NCBI RefSeq assembly: GCF_938045345.1
Contig: NZ_CALIMS010000050.1
Location: 1-59,793, forward strand
Reading direction: 5' to 3'
Source: an uncultured Campylobacter sp.
GTDB taxonomy: Bacteria; Campylobacterota; Campylobacteria; Campylobacterales; Campylobacteraceae
DNA length: 59,793 nucleotides
Shown here: positions 24,612 to 32,847 of the stretch, piece after piece
How the letters are laid out: each line of letters starts with the position of its first letter
Position numbering within the stretch: the stretch's first letter is position 1
Position numbers and translations under genes: made by a program
Notes under the pieces: generated by a model
The model's database searches: none
The model's input: only the letters and a program-made list of their open reading frames with translations
Told to the model about the DNA's origin: nothing

Positions 24612-26267
24612 TTAATCCTCCGCTTTTAGCATAGACAGCTGCTCTTTCAGCTTTTCATTTAGCTCGTCAAGACTTTCGTTCCGAGCTAACTTATCAGCGA
24701 TCTCTGCTTTCGTTTGATCTATTAGAATTTCTAAATTTTTATTTAGCTTAGCTTTATATTTTTCCAATTTCGCCATATCTGCAGCATCGCCTTTGTCTCT
24801 TTGAGCTTTGATAAAATCACTTAGCTCATCTACGCGCTCTTGCACCTCTTTTAAATCAACGCTTGTAGCGGGTTGCTTCGGCTCGAGGCTTTGCGTATTT
24901 TGCATAGCAGGCTGCGGTTGTTTCGTCGTATTCTCTTTTATAGGTGCTGCTTCCGTAGATTTTATGTCGTCATTTTCTAAAGACTTATTGTATTGCGAAA
25001 GACTCTTTTCATGTTTTTTTCTATCTTCTTGATCTTGAATCCTCACTGCTATATAATTACTAAAATTTCTATCTTTTACCGATTTTAACATATCCTGCTC
25101 ATCTTTATTAATACCTACTTTTTTTAGATGAGCTGATATTCTTGGTCTAAGTTCGGCTAGTTTCTCATCAGCCTTGGTTACTATAATCTCTTTCTTTCTT
25201 TCATGAGCTCTCTCAAAATCATTTGCATTAGCGTAACCCCTTATATGTCTATAAGCTTCCGCACTCTCTTTACCTGCAAAGCCCCATTTCCAGCCAAAGA
25301 GTATTCCTAAAATTTGAATAAATACAAAAAGTACAGCTAAAACTATAAATGTAGCCCAACCACCTTTCTTATCAGCTTCTTGCTGCTCTATTAAAGCCTT
25401 TTTATCTGCATTTGCTTGAATTTGACCAAGTTCTGCAGGGGCGCTTTCATAGACATTAGTAGAGATATTTGAAATTTCTTGATTGAGCTGCTTTTCTAAC
25501 ACCTGTCCGCGCACATAGGTAGCACCGACTGCGATTAATACGATTAAAATTGCGGTAATAGTCGTTATATACCATCTCGCCACATTTGCATTTAGTCTAT
25601 TTATAAGCTGCTTCCAAGGCTTTTTTCCATCATCATCCTTATTGTTAGACAGCATAATGCCACCATCCGCTACAAAATTACCTTTATCTTTGCTATCGTC
25701 GCTGTCCCACTGTTCGCGCGCGTCTCTTATAAGTTCATTTTTATGAATTTCACCTCCGGTAAGGTGCGTAAAGCCTACCAATATTATAGAGATTACAAAA
25801 GCGATAGCTACTGCACCTTTTTGCTGTAACGATTCACTAGCGCCTGGAATGGTGTATCCTGCGAGTACATACGCAAACCCCATAGCCTCCACAACTACTA
25901 ATAAAAATACAACAATCCACATAAAAATAGGAAATTCAGCCCTGCCTTTTTCTCCTACTTTTGCTAAATATTTTTCGCAAGTTTCAAAAAAATCCTTATC
26001 GGCATCCATATATTTTGCATAAAAACTATAAAATTTAGAACAAATTTGCGTTTCGCTTTTAAACCAAGCGGAATTATCAGGAAGGCCATTTTCCTTCTTA
26101 TAACTTCGTGCTATTGTCCCTATGAGCGGGAAGCTAGTCCAAGTACAAAGCCACCAGAACTTGATATTATCCCAGAATTTTATGATTAATAATATCAGCA
26201 CTATAGTTGCGATAACTGCCGAAATCCATAGCCTATATAACGATATAAAATCCATTACTTCTTTCAT
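24612..26267 (-). CDS. Five-TM membrane protein with C-terminal coiled coil
   Basis: 551 aa from the ATG at 26267, which has AAGGAAATAAA in front; a TTG ten codons earlier overlaps the upstream gene. Predicted helices lie at about 8-30, 112-135, 151-170, 232-252 and 304-326. Charged loops follow, then a 220-residue cytoplasmic-looking tail rich in K/E/D/Q with a P/Q/T-rich break (~440-470) and a coiled coil (~470-551). No enzymatic motif seen. It might be a DUF4407-like or channel/anchor protein; I do not recognise the family. It lies between an OmpA-domain lipoprotein gene (one-base gap) and a secreted vWA-like gene, which suggests an envelope-spanning assembly. Base use is more A+T-rich than neighbours. 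Confidence 0.75.
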   Translation of the reverse strand: MKEVMDFISLYRLWISAVIATIVLILLIIKFWDNIKFWWLCTWTSFPLIGTIARSYKKENGLPDNSAWFKSETQICSKFYSFYAKYMDADKDFFETCEKYLAKVGEKGRAEFPIFMWIVVFLLVVVEAMGFAYVLAGYTIPGASESLQQKGAVAIAFVISIILVGFTHLTGGEIHKNELIRDAREQWDSDDSKDKGNFVADGGIMLSNNKDDDGKKPWKQLINRLNANVARWYITTITAILIVLIAVGATYVRGQVLEKQLNQEISNISTNVYESAPAELGQIQANADKKALIEQQEADKKGGWATFIVLAVLFVFIQILGILFGWKWGFAGKESAEAYRHIRGYANANDFERAHERKKEIIVTKADEKLAELRPRISAHLKKVGINKDEQDMLKSVKDRNFSNYIAVRIQDQEDRKKHEKSLSQYNKSLENDDIKSTEAAPIKENTTKQPQPAMQNTQSLEPKQPATSVDLKEVQERVDELSDFIKAQRDKGDAADMAKLEKYKAKLNKNLEILIDQTKAEIADKLARNESLDELNEKLKEQLSMLKAED

Positions 26268-26268
26268 T

Positions 26269-27852
26269 TTATTTCCTTGATAACGGCTTAATTTCAAAGC
26301 CCTTTTCTAATAATGCTCCGTTTGAAAGACTATAATACAAATAGCCCTTCGAGTGTATTGTATTTTTGTCGTCAAAAACGATATCTATACATTTAAGCGG
26401 GGAGTTTTTATCACTAGTAAATACACGGTAAAGTAGGCCTTTTTCACCTTCATAAGTATTGACCTTGCCTTGAATTTGATAGTCTGCCTTACTATTGCTG
26501 CCTTGGATATAGCCTTTATAGATGTAAATTTTAGGATTTGCGCTAGCCTTTCCATCTTGAGCTAAAACGCTAACGGGCGCAAGCGCTACAAGATTATCAT
26601 TTAACGTCGCACTCCAAACGCCGCCGTTTAGAGCCTTTTTAAACTCGGTAGTCTTAGGTAGCTCTTTACCGCTAGCTAAAGCCTTAACCGCGCCATCCGC
26701 ATGGTATTCGTCGAAAGCGCAACTAGACATAAAGCCATCGCTCGCATAAGCTTTGGTGATGAATGAAAAGCCTTGTTTCTCGCCACCGTATTCGCTTGCT
26801 AGCATAAATGCCTGACCATGCGCTGGCTCTCCGCCGAAATCTACTACCGCATTGCCTGATCCCGCAATGTTTTTAGAAAGCTTGGTATTCTCTGTGGTTT
26901 TTACGCCTCGCGTAGAAATTTCATCGTGCTTTGAAATTTTATCGCCTTGATTTTCCGTACCACTTTGAATTTTAGCGCTAGCGATTTTTTCACCTTTTGG
27001 CTTATCACTATTGCGCTCTTGCCCTAAGCTATTAGATGTGCTGCTTGCTTTAGTAGAAACACTATCAGAAGCTAGCTTACCACTATGCTTAGAATCCCGC
27101 GCCAACTTCGGTGCTCCTTTGCCACTAAAAGTTGCAGCAGGCTGCCGCAATCTAGTAAAGTAGCTCGGATCCACCTTTATGCCTTGTGTATATTTTATGA
27201 TATCCGCTTCGCTCTCCAGCTCTATAATCTCCACACGCCTATTTTTCATCCTGCCATCTGCTTTATTATTATCGGCGATAGGTTGAGATTCGCCCGCACC
27301 CCAATAATAGATATTTTGTTTCGCGGTACCATTGGCAGCAAAAATCTTTCCTACAGTTTTGGCGCGCTCTTCTGATAATTTTTGATTCGTAGCACTTGAG
27401 CCACTATCATCGGTATGTCCTACTACTAAAATTTTCCTGCCGCTATTTTTGTAGGTTTGGGCAATTTTAGTAAAATATTCGTTAGCTCTAGGATTCAAGC
27501 TGCTTTTGCCAACAGCAAATTGATTATCGTCGGTCGCTACACTCAATCTATCACCTTTTTTATCACCAGCTTTGACGTCTTCAGATGCCGTATGTACGCC
27601 GTATTCTTGTGATATCTTTTTCTGCTCAGCCCTCCTTTGATCAATATAATCTCCGATGAAATATCCGATCGCACCGCCTATTATCGAGCCTACAACCACA
27701 CCGCGCTTACCACCTATTTGCTTACCTATCGCCGCACCGCCCGCAGAGCCTATAGTAACTCCGCCGACCTTACCTAGGTTGTCGTTAAGTGCGGCGCAGC
27801 CACTTAATGCAAGCACTAGAGGAATCGAAATAAAAATTCTAACATTTGGCAT
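26269..27852 (-). CDS. OmpA-domain lipoprotein with glycine-zipper and unknown C-terminal domain
   Basis: 527 aa from the ATG at 27852 (AAGGAAAAAC upstream). The lipobox LALSGC gives a lipidated Cys19. Residues ~30-65 are a glycine zipper (repeats of GG/AIG/VVGSIIGGAIGYFIG). An OmpA/MotB peptidoglycan-binding domain at ~110-215 has VGHTDDSG and NRRVEI. A Ser/Lys/Gly-rich linker of ~130 residues and a C-terminal ~180-residue beta-rich domain with three cysteines follow. The OmpA domain is central instead of C-terminal, which is unusual. It would link outer membrane and cell wall. First gene of the low-G+C cassette. Confidence 0.82.
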   Translation of the reverse strand: MPNVRIFISIPLVLALSGCAALNDNLGKVGGVTIGSAGGAAIGKQIGGKRGVVVGSIIGGAIGYFIGDYIDQRRAEQKKISQEYGVHTASEDVKAGDKKGDRLSVATDDNQFAVGKSSLNPRANEYFTKIAQTYKNSGRKILVVGHTDDSGSSATNQKLSEERAKTVGKIFAANGTAKQNIYYWGAGESQPIADNNKADGRMKNRRVEIIELESEADIIKYTQGIKVDPSYFTRLRQPAATFSGKGAPKLARDSKHSGKLASDSVSTKASSTSNSLGQERNSDKPKGEKIASAKIQSGTENQGDKISKHDEISTRGVKTTENTKLSKNIAGSGNAVVDFGGEPAHGQAFMLASEYGGEKQGFSFITKAYASDGFMSSCAFDEYHADGAVKALASGKELPKTTEFKKALNGGVWSATLNDNLVALAPVSVLAQDGKASANPKIYIYKGYIQGSNSKADYQIQGKVNTYEGEKGLLYRVFTSDKNSPLKCIDIVFDDKNTIHSKGYLYYSLSNGALLEKGFEIKPLSRK

Positions 27853-28428
27853 GTTTTTCCTTTCAGTAACCAAAGAGTATAGCAAAAAAAAAAATGAGGG
27901 AATTCTTAAACAAAGTAGAAATATTTAGCAAATAACTTTAGAAATTAAAATTTAAATTCTATCTTGAGCAAATTAAGTAAATCTTGAAAATTCTTTATAA
28001 TTAATAGTAACCTTTAATAGGTAAGAAATCTAAATAGTAGTTCTGATTTAAAAAAATTGGTGGTGAATAAATTTTGCTTTAGCTATTTTGATTTATAAGA
28101 ATTTATGGAATTTTTAGTTAGCAAAAAAACGGCATCGAATTTAGAATTTCAAAGTGCTAAATTCAAAGGTAGAATTGAGGAATTAAGACTATATAACATC
28201 CTATAAATATGCCTTTTGATGCATTAAATTTTTATCTCATCGGGAATTGAAGTAACAACACAACGATAAAAATTCTACGCTTTTACAATACGCCTGATTC
28301 CATCCTAATTAGACATAAATTCCGCTTATAAACTACAAATCCGCCGATTTATACAGCATAATTTCATATTATTAGGGATTAAAACAATCCATTTATAGAA
28401 TTAAAATGCTAAATTAAAAGCTATGATA
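27853..28428. other. A+T-rich spacer upstream of the cassette
   Basis: About 575 bases, strongly A+T-rich compared with the surrounding genome, with no supported gene. It includes TTCTTTATAATTAATAG (about 27990-28010) and several AAATTT words. A 33-codon open frame at 28105-28206 lacks a ribosome site. The base composition matches the cassette, so the acquired segment may extend to near 28428. Confidence 0.55.
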
Positions 28429-29427
28429 TTATTTTGCGCTCTTGCCACCGAATTTCAAAAGCGCACTACCCCACGTAAAGCCGCCGCCGAACGCATCAAG
28501 TAGCATAAGCGAGCCGTTTTTGAGCCTGCCACTCTCGTAAGCGTCATTTATCGCCATCGGGATCGACGCCGAGCTCGTGTTACCGTATTTGCCGATTGTA
28601 AGCACGCACTGCTCGTCGCTAAATTCCAGTCTAGCCTTGACCGCCTCGATAATGCGTAAATTTGCCTGATGCGGGATAAAAAGATCGACCTGCTCGGGCG
28701 AAATTTTATTTTTCTCCAAAATCTCCACGACGTCGTTACTGAGCGTCGGTACCGCGATTTTAAAGACCTCGCGCCCCGCCATCTGCATGAAACCTAGCTT
28801 TTCGTCAATGATCTTCCTGCTAAGCGGATTTACGCTGCCCGGAGCCGGGGTAATGAGAAGATCACCTTTGCTGCCGTCGCTAGCGGTATGAATGTCGATG
28901 ATTTCGTTATCGTCGCGCGCCGCGATAACCGCAGCGCCCGCACCGTCGCCGAAAAGTATGCACGTAGCGCGATCGCTCCAATCGACTATCGAGCTTAACT
29001 TTTCCGTGCCGATTATCAACACGTGTTTTTTAGCACCGCTTTCGATGAGGGATTTTGCAAGCTCTAAAAGATAGATGAAGCCCGTACAGGCGGCATTTAT
29101 ATCAAACGCCGTGATGCCGAAATTTAAACCCAGTTTATCCGCGATAACGCACGCGGTCGAGGGCATGCAGAAATAATCGGGCGAGATCGTGGCGCAAATT
29201 ATCGCATCGATCTCGTTTTTTTGTAAGCCGCTACGCTCGATCGCCTTGAACGCCGCTTTCACGCCTAAATCACTAGTACTCTCGCCCTTCGCGATACGGC
29301 GCTCATGAATGCCTGTTCGCTTGACGATCCATTCATCGCTCGTTTCAACCATCTTTTCAAGATCGAAATTGGTTAAAATTTCGCTCGGCGCGTATGCTGC
29401 GATTGAGATCATCGAGGCTTTTTGCAT
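28429..29427 (-). CDS. fabH: Beta-ketoacyl-ACP synthase III
   Basis: A 332-aa condensing enzyme that starts fatty-acid synthesis from acetyl-CoA and malonyl-ACP. The active-site Cys is in DINAACTGFIY (about residue 113), the His in FIPHQANLRI, and the Asn in IGKYGNTSSASIP; the C-terminal LDAFGGGFTWGSALLK is typical. It lies nine bases behind plsX, as in other Campylobacter genomes. Confidence 0.97.
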   Translation of the reverse strand: MQKASMISIAAYAPSEILTNFDLEKMVETSDEWIVKRTGIHERRIAKGESTSDLGVKAAFKAIERSGLQKNEIDAIICATISPDYFCMPSTACVIADKLGLNFGITAFDINAACTGFIYLLELAKSLIESGAKKHVLIIGTEKLSSIVDWSDRATCILFGDGAGAAVIAARDDNEIIDIHTASDGSKGDLLITPAPGSVNPLSRKIIDEKLGFMQMAGREVFKIAVPTLSNDVVEILEKNKISPEQVDLFIPHQANLRIIEAVKARLEFSDEQCVLTIGKYGNTSSASIPMAINDAYESGRLKNGSLMLLDAFGGGFTWGSALLKFGGKSAK

Positions 29428-29435
29428 TCGTTTTC

Positions 29436-30428
29436 CTATTCGTTTGAAGAAATTTCGCTTTCTATCGCGGAGTTGATTTTAGAATCTGCAAATTTAAGCG
29501 CTTGAAAGATCGCGTTTTTAACGGCTTTCGGAGTGCTTTTGCCATGGCTTATGATGACGCACTCTTTGACGCCCAAAAGCGGCGCGCCGCCGTATTCGTC
29601 GTAGTCTGTGCTTTTTTTGATTATCTTAAAGACGCGCTTCATCAAAATGGAGCCAGCGATAGCAATCGGAGATTTTTTTGTTTCGTTTTTGATAAGTTTG
29701 CCGATAGCGCTTGCGACACCTTCGCTGGATTTTAGCATAATGTTGCCGATAAATCCGTCGCACACGACCACGTCTACCGAGCCGTCAAAAATTTGATTGC
29801 CTTCGACATTACCGATAAAATTTTGCATCTTCTTAAGCATATGAAAGGCTTCTTTTGTTACCTCGTTGCCTTTACTATCCTCCTCGCCGTTGGATAATAA
29901 GCCGATGCGTGGTGCGTTTAAACCCATAATCTCCTTGGCATATGCTTCGCCCATAATCGCGAATTGAAACAAATTCTCTGGCTTACAATCCACATAAGCG
30001 CCCACATCAAGCACGAGCGTGCGTCCACCTGTGGAATTTGGCATCAACGTAGCAATCGCCGGGCGCAAAATGCCTTTTAGCCTGCCTATGCGAAGCGTCG
30101 CAAGACTCATCGTAGCGCCGCTGTGTCCTGCGGATACCACGGCTTTGCAAGTGCCGTCTTTTACTAGATCGACCGCTTTAAAGATGCTGCTCTCTTTGCG
30201 TTTGAGAGCATCGGTTGCGCCCTCTTTCATCTCGAAAACTTCGCTTGCAGCTACGTAAGTGATATATTTCTCAAAGCCTTGATCTTGTGGAATAAAAGGC
30301 TTGATTTGCGCTTCGTCGCCTACCAAAAACGCATTAAATTTACGCTCTCGCAGCGCATCTACGACTCCGTTTATTATCGGCTCGCAGCCGAAATCACCGC
30401 CCATCGCGTCTATAGCAACGGAAATCAT
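29436..30428 (-). CDS. plsX: Phosphate acyltransferase PlsX
   Basis: A 330-aa enzyme that makes acyl-phosphate from acyl-ACP for PlsY (encoded at 19436). Hallmarks: N-terminal VAIDAMGGDFG, SAGHSGATMSLA near residue 100, AYVDCKPENLFQFA, and IGLLSNGEEDSKGNE. It is between rpmF (four bases upstream) and fabH. A yceD-rpmF-plsX-fabH order is widely conserved and couples lipid synthesis to ribosome protein output. Confidence 0.97.
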   Translation of the reverse strand: MISVAIDAMGGDFGCEPIINGVVDALRERKFNAFLVGDEAQIKPFIPQDQGFEKYITYVAASEVFEMKEGATDALKRKESSIFKAVDLVKDGTCKAVVSAGHSGATMSLATLRIGRLKGILRPAIATLMPNSTGGRTLVLDVGAYVDCKPENLFQFAIMGEAYAKEIMGLNAPRIGLLSNGEEDSKGNEVTKEAFHMLKKMQNFIGNVEGNQIFDGSVDVVVCDGFIGNIMLKSSEGVASAIGKLIKNETKKSPIAIAGSILMKRVFKIIKKSTDYDEYGGAPLLGVKECVIISHGKSTPKAVKNAIFQALKFADSKINSAIESEISSNE

Positions 30429-30432
30429 CGGA

Positions 30433-30579
30433 TTAATATTCGCCCGTAGTTTTGTTTATTCTATGCGGAATTTTCCAGCTTCCGTCTTTATCTTTGACGG
30501 GGATTGGAAGGGTCACTTTGTAGTGAGTGCGTCTTTTTGCCGCACGAGTTTTACTAACTCTTCGCTTTGGAACTGCCAT
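30433..30579 (-). CDS. rpmF: 50S ribosomal protein L32
   Basis: A 48-aa protein starting MAVPKRRVSKTRAAKRRTHY and ending HRINKTTGEY. This is the standard short, basic L32, here without the zinc cysteines found in some L32 forms. ATG at 30579 with AAAGGAGAAAAA upstream; stop at 30433-30435, four bases before the plsX start. The gene is easy to miss because it is short. Confidence 0.96.
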   Translation of the reverse strand: MAVPKRRVSKTRAAKRRTHYKVTLPIPVKDKDGSWKIPHRINKTTGEY

Positions 30580-30597
30580 TTTTTCTCCTTTATAAAT

Positions 30598-30951
30598 TTA
30601 GTTCTTGCATTCTTCGCAATAAAAATAGTCGCTTTTAAAAGCTTCCGTTTCGCTTCTTAAAATTTCATCCAGATCAACTTCGGCGCCGAAAAACTCCATA
30701 ACGTCCAAGCTTTCGTGCCTTTCGTCGTTAAAAACGCCTTCGCTTAAAAGCAAATTTACGCTCTCGTTTACGTCAAGATCGAATTCTTTGCCGCAGCGGT
30801 CGCAAATGTATGGAATTTTACCCTTAATTTCGCCCTTACACTTGATAAACTTAGAGTCCTTTCGTTTTAAATTTCCGCTGAGCTTAAGCCTGTCTTGCGA
30901 AATTTCAAACGGCACGGGCGCGGCGGAAATTTTAGCAAAAGCGATCTTCAC
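30598..30951 (-). CDS. DUF177 (YceD-like) protein
   Basis: A 117-aa protein upstream of rpmF, the usual place of the YceD/DUF177 gene in bacteria; YceD relatives are linked to 23S rRNA accumulation. It carries a zinc-type pair IPYICDRCGKEFDL (C-x2-C) and a C-terminal FYCEECKN (C-x2-C), which together could bind one Zn. Start is GTG at 30951. The coding end abuts rpmF's ribosome site. Confidence 0.88.
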   Translation of the reverse strand: MKIAFAKISAAPVPFEISQDRLKLSGNLKRKDSKFIKCKGEIKGKIPYICDRCGKEFDLDVNESVNLLLSEGVFNDERHESLDVMEFFGAEVDLDEILRSETEAFKSDYFYCEECKN

Positions 30952-30960
30952 GTGGCACTC

Positions 30961-31374
30961 TTAGCAAATTTCTCTTTTTGCAAAGAAAAATGCGATCTCG
31001 GTTTTTGCGTTTTCTAGGCTGTCGCTGCCGTGAACGGCATTAGCGTCGATGCTGTCTGCAAAGTCCGCTCTGATCGTGCCTTTATCGGCTTTTTTCGGAT
31101 CGGTAGCGCCCATTAGCGCACGATTTTTAGCTACGGCATCATCGCCTTCTAGCACCATTACGACCACGGGACCGCTAGTCATAAACTCAATCAGATCCTT
31201 ATAAAAAGGGCGATCCTTGTGAATTTCATAAAATTTACCCGCATCTTCGGCGCTTAGGCATAATTTTTTAGCCGCTGCGATTCTTAGTCCGTGGCTTTCG
31301 AAACGATCGATAATTTTGCCGATAACGCCCTTTTTAACGGCATCAGGCTTAATAATAGAAAGCGTTTGCTGCAT
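30961..31374 (-). CDS. ndk: Nucleoside diphosphate kinase
   Basis: A 137-aa enzyme that transfers phosphate from ATP to NDPs. The phosphohistidine sits in NAVHGSDSLENA (about residue 117). TLSIIKPDAVKKGVIGKI at the N-terminus and the MTSGPVVVMVLEG strand are diagnostic. First gene of the ndk-DUF177-rpmF-plsX-fabH run. Confidence 0.98.
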   Translation of the reverse strand: MQQTLSIIKPDAVKKGVIGKIIDRFESHGLRIAAAKKLCLSAEDAGKFYEIHKDRPFYKDLIEFMTSGPVVVMVLEGDDAVAKNRALMGATDPKKADKGTIRADFADSIDANAVHGSDSLENAKTEIAFFFAKREIC

Positions 31375-31399
31375 ATAATCTCCTTAAAGTGAAAGGCGG

Positions 31400-31405
31400 A
31401 TTGTA
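31400..31405 (-). promoter_or_regulatory. Putative -10 box for the ndk operon
   Basis: The minus strand reads CGATACAATCCGCC; TACAAT lies about 26 bases before the ndk ATG. Confidence 0.4.
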
Positions 31406-31481
31406 TCGAAAAATAGGTTAAAATTTATTTAAGGATTGAATGAATTAAAATTCCGCGCATTTGATCGCGGAATTTTATCTG

Positions 31482-31766
31482 TTAAGCAAATACCGGGGTA
31501 TCTCCGCTGCGCAGATCCGCACCTATACTATCCCTGCTAGGTTGACCCGCCACGATGTCGCTCCAGACGATACAGCCATCAGTCGGACAGGCGTTTGCGC
31601 ACGCAGGCTCGTCGTTGTAACCCACGCACTCGACGCATTTATCGGCATATACGTAGTAGCTATCCTCGCCGCTTGGGTTATCGCTATCGTCCACGATCGC
31701 ATTTACCGGACACTCGTCGATGCATGAGCCGCAGCTAATGCAAATATCGGTAATTTTTACAGCCAT
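31482..31766 (-). CDS. fdxA: 2[4Fe-4S] ferredoxin FdxA
   Basis: 94 aa from the ATG at 31766, which has AAAGGAGAAACA; an open frame extends upstream but lacks a better start. Cluster I is CISCGSCIDECP and cluster II CVECVGYNDEPACANACP (C-x2-C-x8-C-x3-C). Compared with FdxB it has an insertion between clusters (SDNPSGEDS) and a ~30-residue C-terminal tail (about 60-94). In C. jejuni fdxA is divergent from ahpC and induced by iron; the same divergent arrangement is seen here. Confidence 0.93.
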   Translation of the reverse strand: MAVKITDICISCGSCIDECPVNAIVDDSDNPSGEDSYYVYADKCVECVGYNDEPACANACPTDGCIVWSDIVAGQPSRDSIGADLRSGDTPVFA

Positions 31767-31906
31767 TGTTTCTCCTTTATCAAAAAATGAAGCGTGATGA
31801 TAACATACTAAATTTAAAAAATGATAAAATTTAATATTATCAAGCAAATAAATTTTATTATATAAAAATTTTCATCAAATTTCAGCAAATATAAAGTTTT
31901 AAAATG

Positions 31907-31912
31907 TATAAT
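31907..31912 (+). promoter_or_regulatory. Putative -10 box for ahpC
   Basis: AAATGTATAATCGCC gives an extended TGTATAAT 35 bases before the ahpC ATG. The 180-base fdxA-ahpC gap is very A+T-rich and is where PerR/Fur sites are expected; I could not point to a definite operator. Confidence 0.55.
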
Positions 31913-31946
31913 CGCCATCATAAATTTTATTAACAAGGAGAAACAA

Positions 31947-32543
31947 ATGATAGTAACCAACAAAGCCGTTGATTTCACGGCAACTGCGGTTTTAGGCAAC
32001 AACGAAATAGTTGAGGATTTCAACCTCTATAAAAATATCGGCGAAAAAGGCGCGGTCGTATTCTTTTATCCAAAAGATTTTACCTTCGTCTGCCCAAGCG
32101 AGATCATTGCATTCGATCACAGATATCAAGATTTCAAATCCAAAGGTATCGAAGTTATCGGCGTTAGCTGCGATAGCGAATTTACGCATCTTGCATGGAA
32201 AAATACTCCGGTAAACGCAGGCGGTATCGGCAAAGTGCAGTTCCCGCTAGTTTCGGATATCACAAAAGATATCGCACGCAGCTTCGACGTGCTGTTCGGC
32301 AACGCCGTAGCGCTTCGCGGCAGCTTCCTGCTTGACAAAGACGGCACCGTCCGCCACGCCGTTATCAACGACCTACCGCTCGGCAGAAACATCGACGAGA
32401 TGCTAAGAATGGTCGATACGATGCTATTTACCAACGAGCACGGCGAGGTCTGCCCTGCAGGCTGGCACAAAGGTGACGCAGGGATGAAAGCAGACCCTAA
32501 GGGCGTCGCGGATTATCTAGGCAAAAATGCGAGCAAACTATAA
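31947..32543 (+). CDS. ahpC: Alkyl hydroperoxide reductase / 2-Cys peroxiredoxin
   Basis: A 198-aa peroxidase. The peroxidatic Cys49 is in KDFTFVCPSEI, and the resolving Cys near 169 in EVCPAGWHKGD. Full length for Campylobacter AhpC. ATG preceded by ACAAGGAGAAACAA. It detoxifies H2O2 and organic peroxides, and in this genus is controlled by iron/peroxide regulators. Divergent from fdxA. Confidence 0.98.
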   Translation: MIVTNKAVDFTATAVLGNNEIVEDFNLYKNIGEKGAVVFFYPKDFTFVCPSEIIAFDHRYQDFKSKGIEVIGVSCDSEFTHLAWKNTPVNAGGIGKVQFPLVSDITKDIARSFDVLFGNAVALRGSFLLDKDGTVRHAVINDLPLGRNIDEMLRMVDTMLFTNEHGEVCPAGWHKGDAGMKADPKGVADYLGKNASKL

Positions 32544-32847
32544 GTTGTAAAATTCTTCGCGCGAGCGTATGAATTCTAATTCTAACTGCGTAAGGTTTAA
32601 ATTTAGCCTTGCATGGGCTGTTAAAGCTAGCAAAGCTTTCTAAATTCCGCTGCCAAAATTTTAAGTCGCGGCAGCGGGATTCCAAAAATTCCAAAAATTC
32701 CATTCCTCTCAATTCTGCAAGTAAAATTTCAAAACCGCGAGTAAAATTCCAAATCCTTGGCAAAATTTTACCCATAACAAAGCTCGCAAAATCATACTTT
32801 AAACTAGCTTTTGTTACAATCGCAAGTTTTTAAATCCAAGGACAATT
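32544..32847. other. Non-coding spacer between ahpC and the M16 protease gene
   Basis: About 300 bases. It holds repeated AAAATTCCAAA words (about 32680-32760) and a TTGTTACAAT box at 32811-32820 upstream of the protease gene. No gene or clear terminator seen. Confidence 0.5.
32815..32820 (+). promoter_or_regulatory. Putative -10 box for the M16 protease operon
   Basis: TTGTTACAATCGC contains TACAAT about 28 bases before the protease ATG. Confidence 0.45.

Noticed and set aside
23810..27852. Zorya-type anti-phage system
   Set aside because: ZorB-like OmpA is present only in outline. The lipoprotein anchor, the lack of a ZorA-type MotA homologue and the lack of any helicase/nuclease gene argue against it.
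28105..28206. 33-codon frame in the A+T-rich spacer upstream of the cassette
   Set aside because: No ribosome site and no similarity; expected by chance in such sequence.
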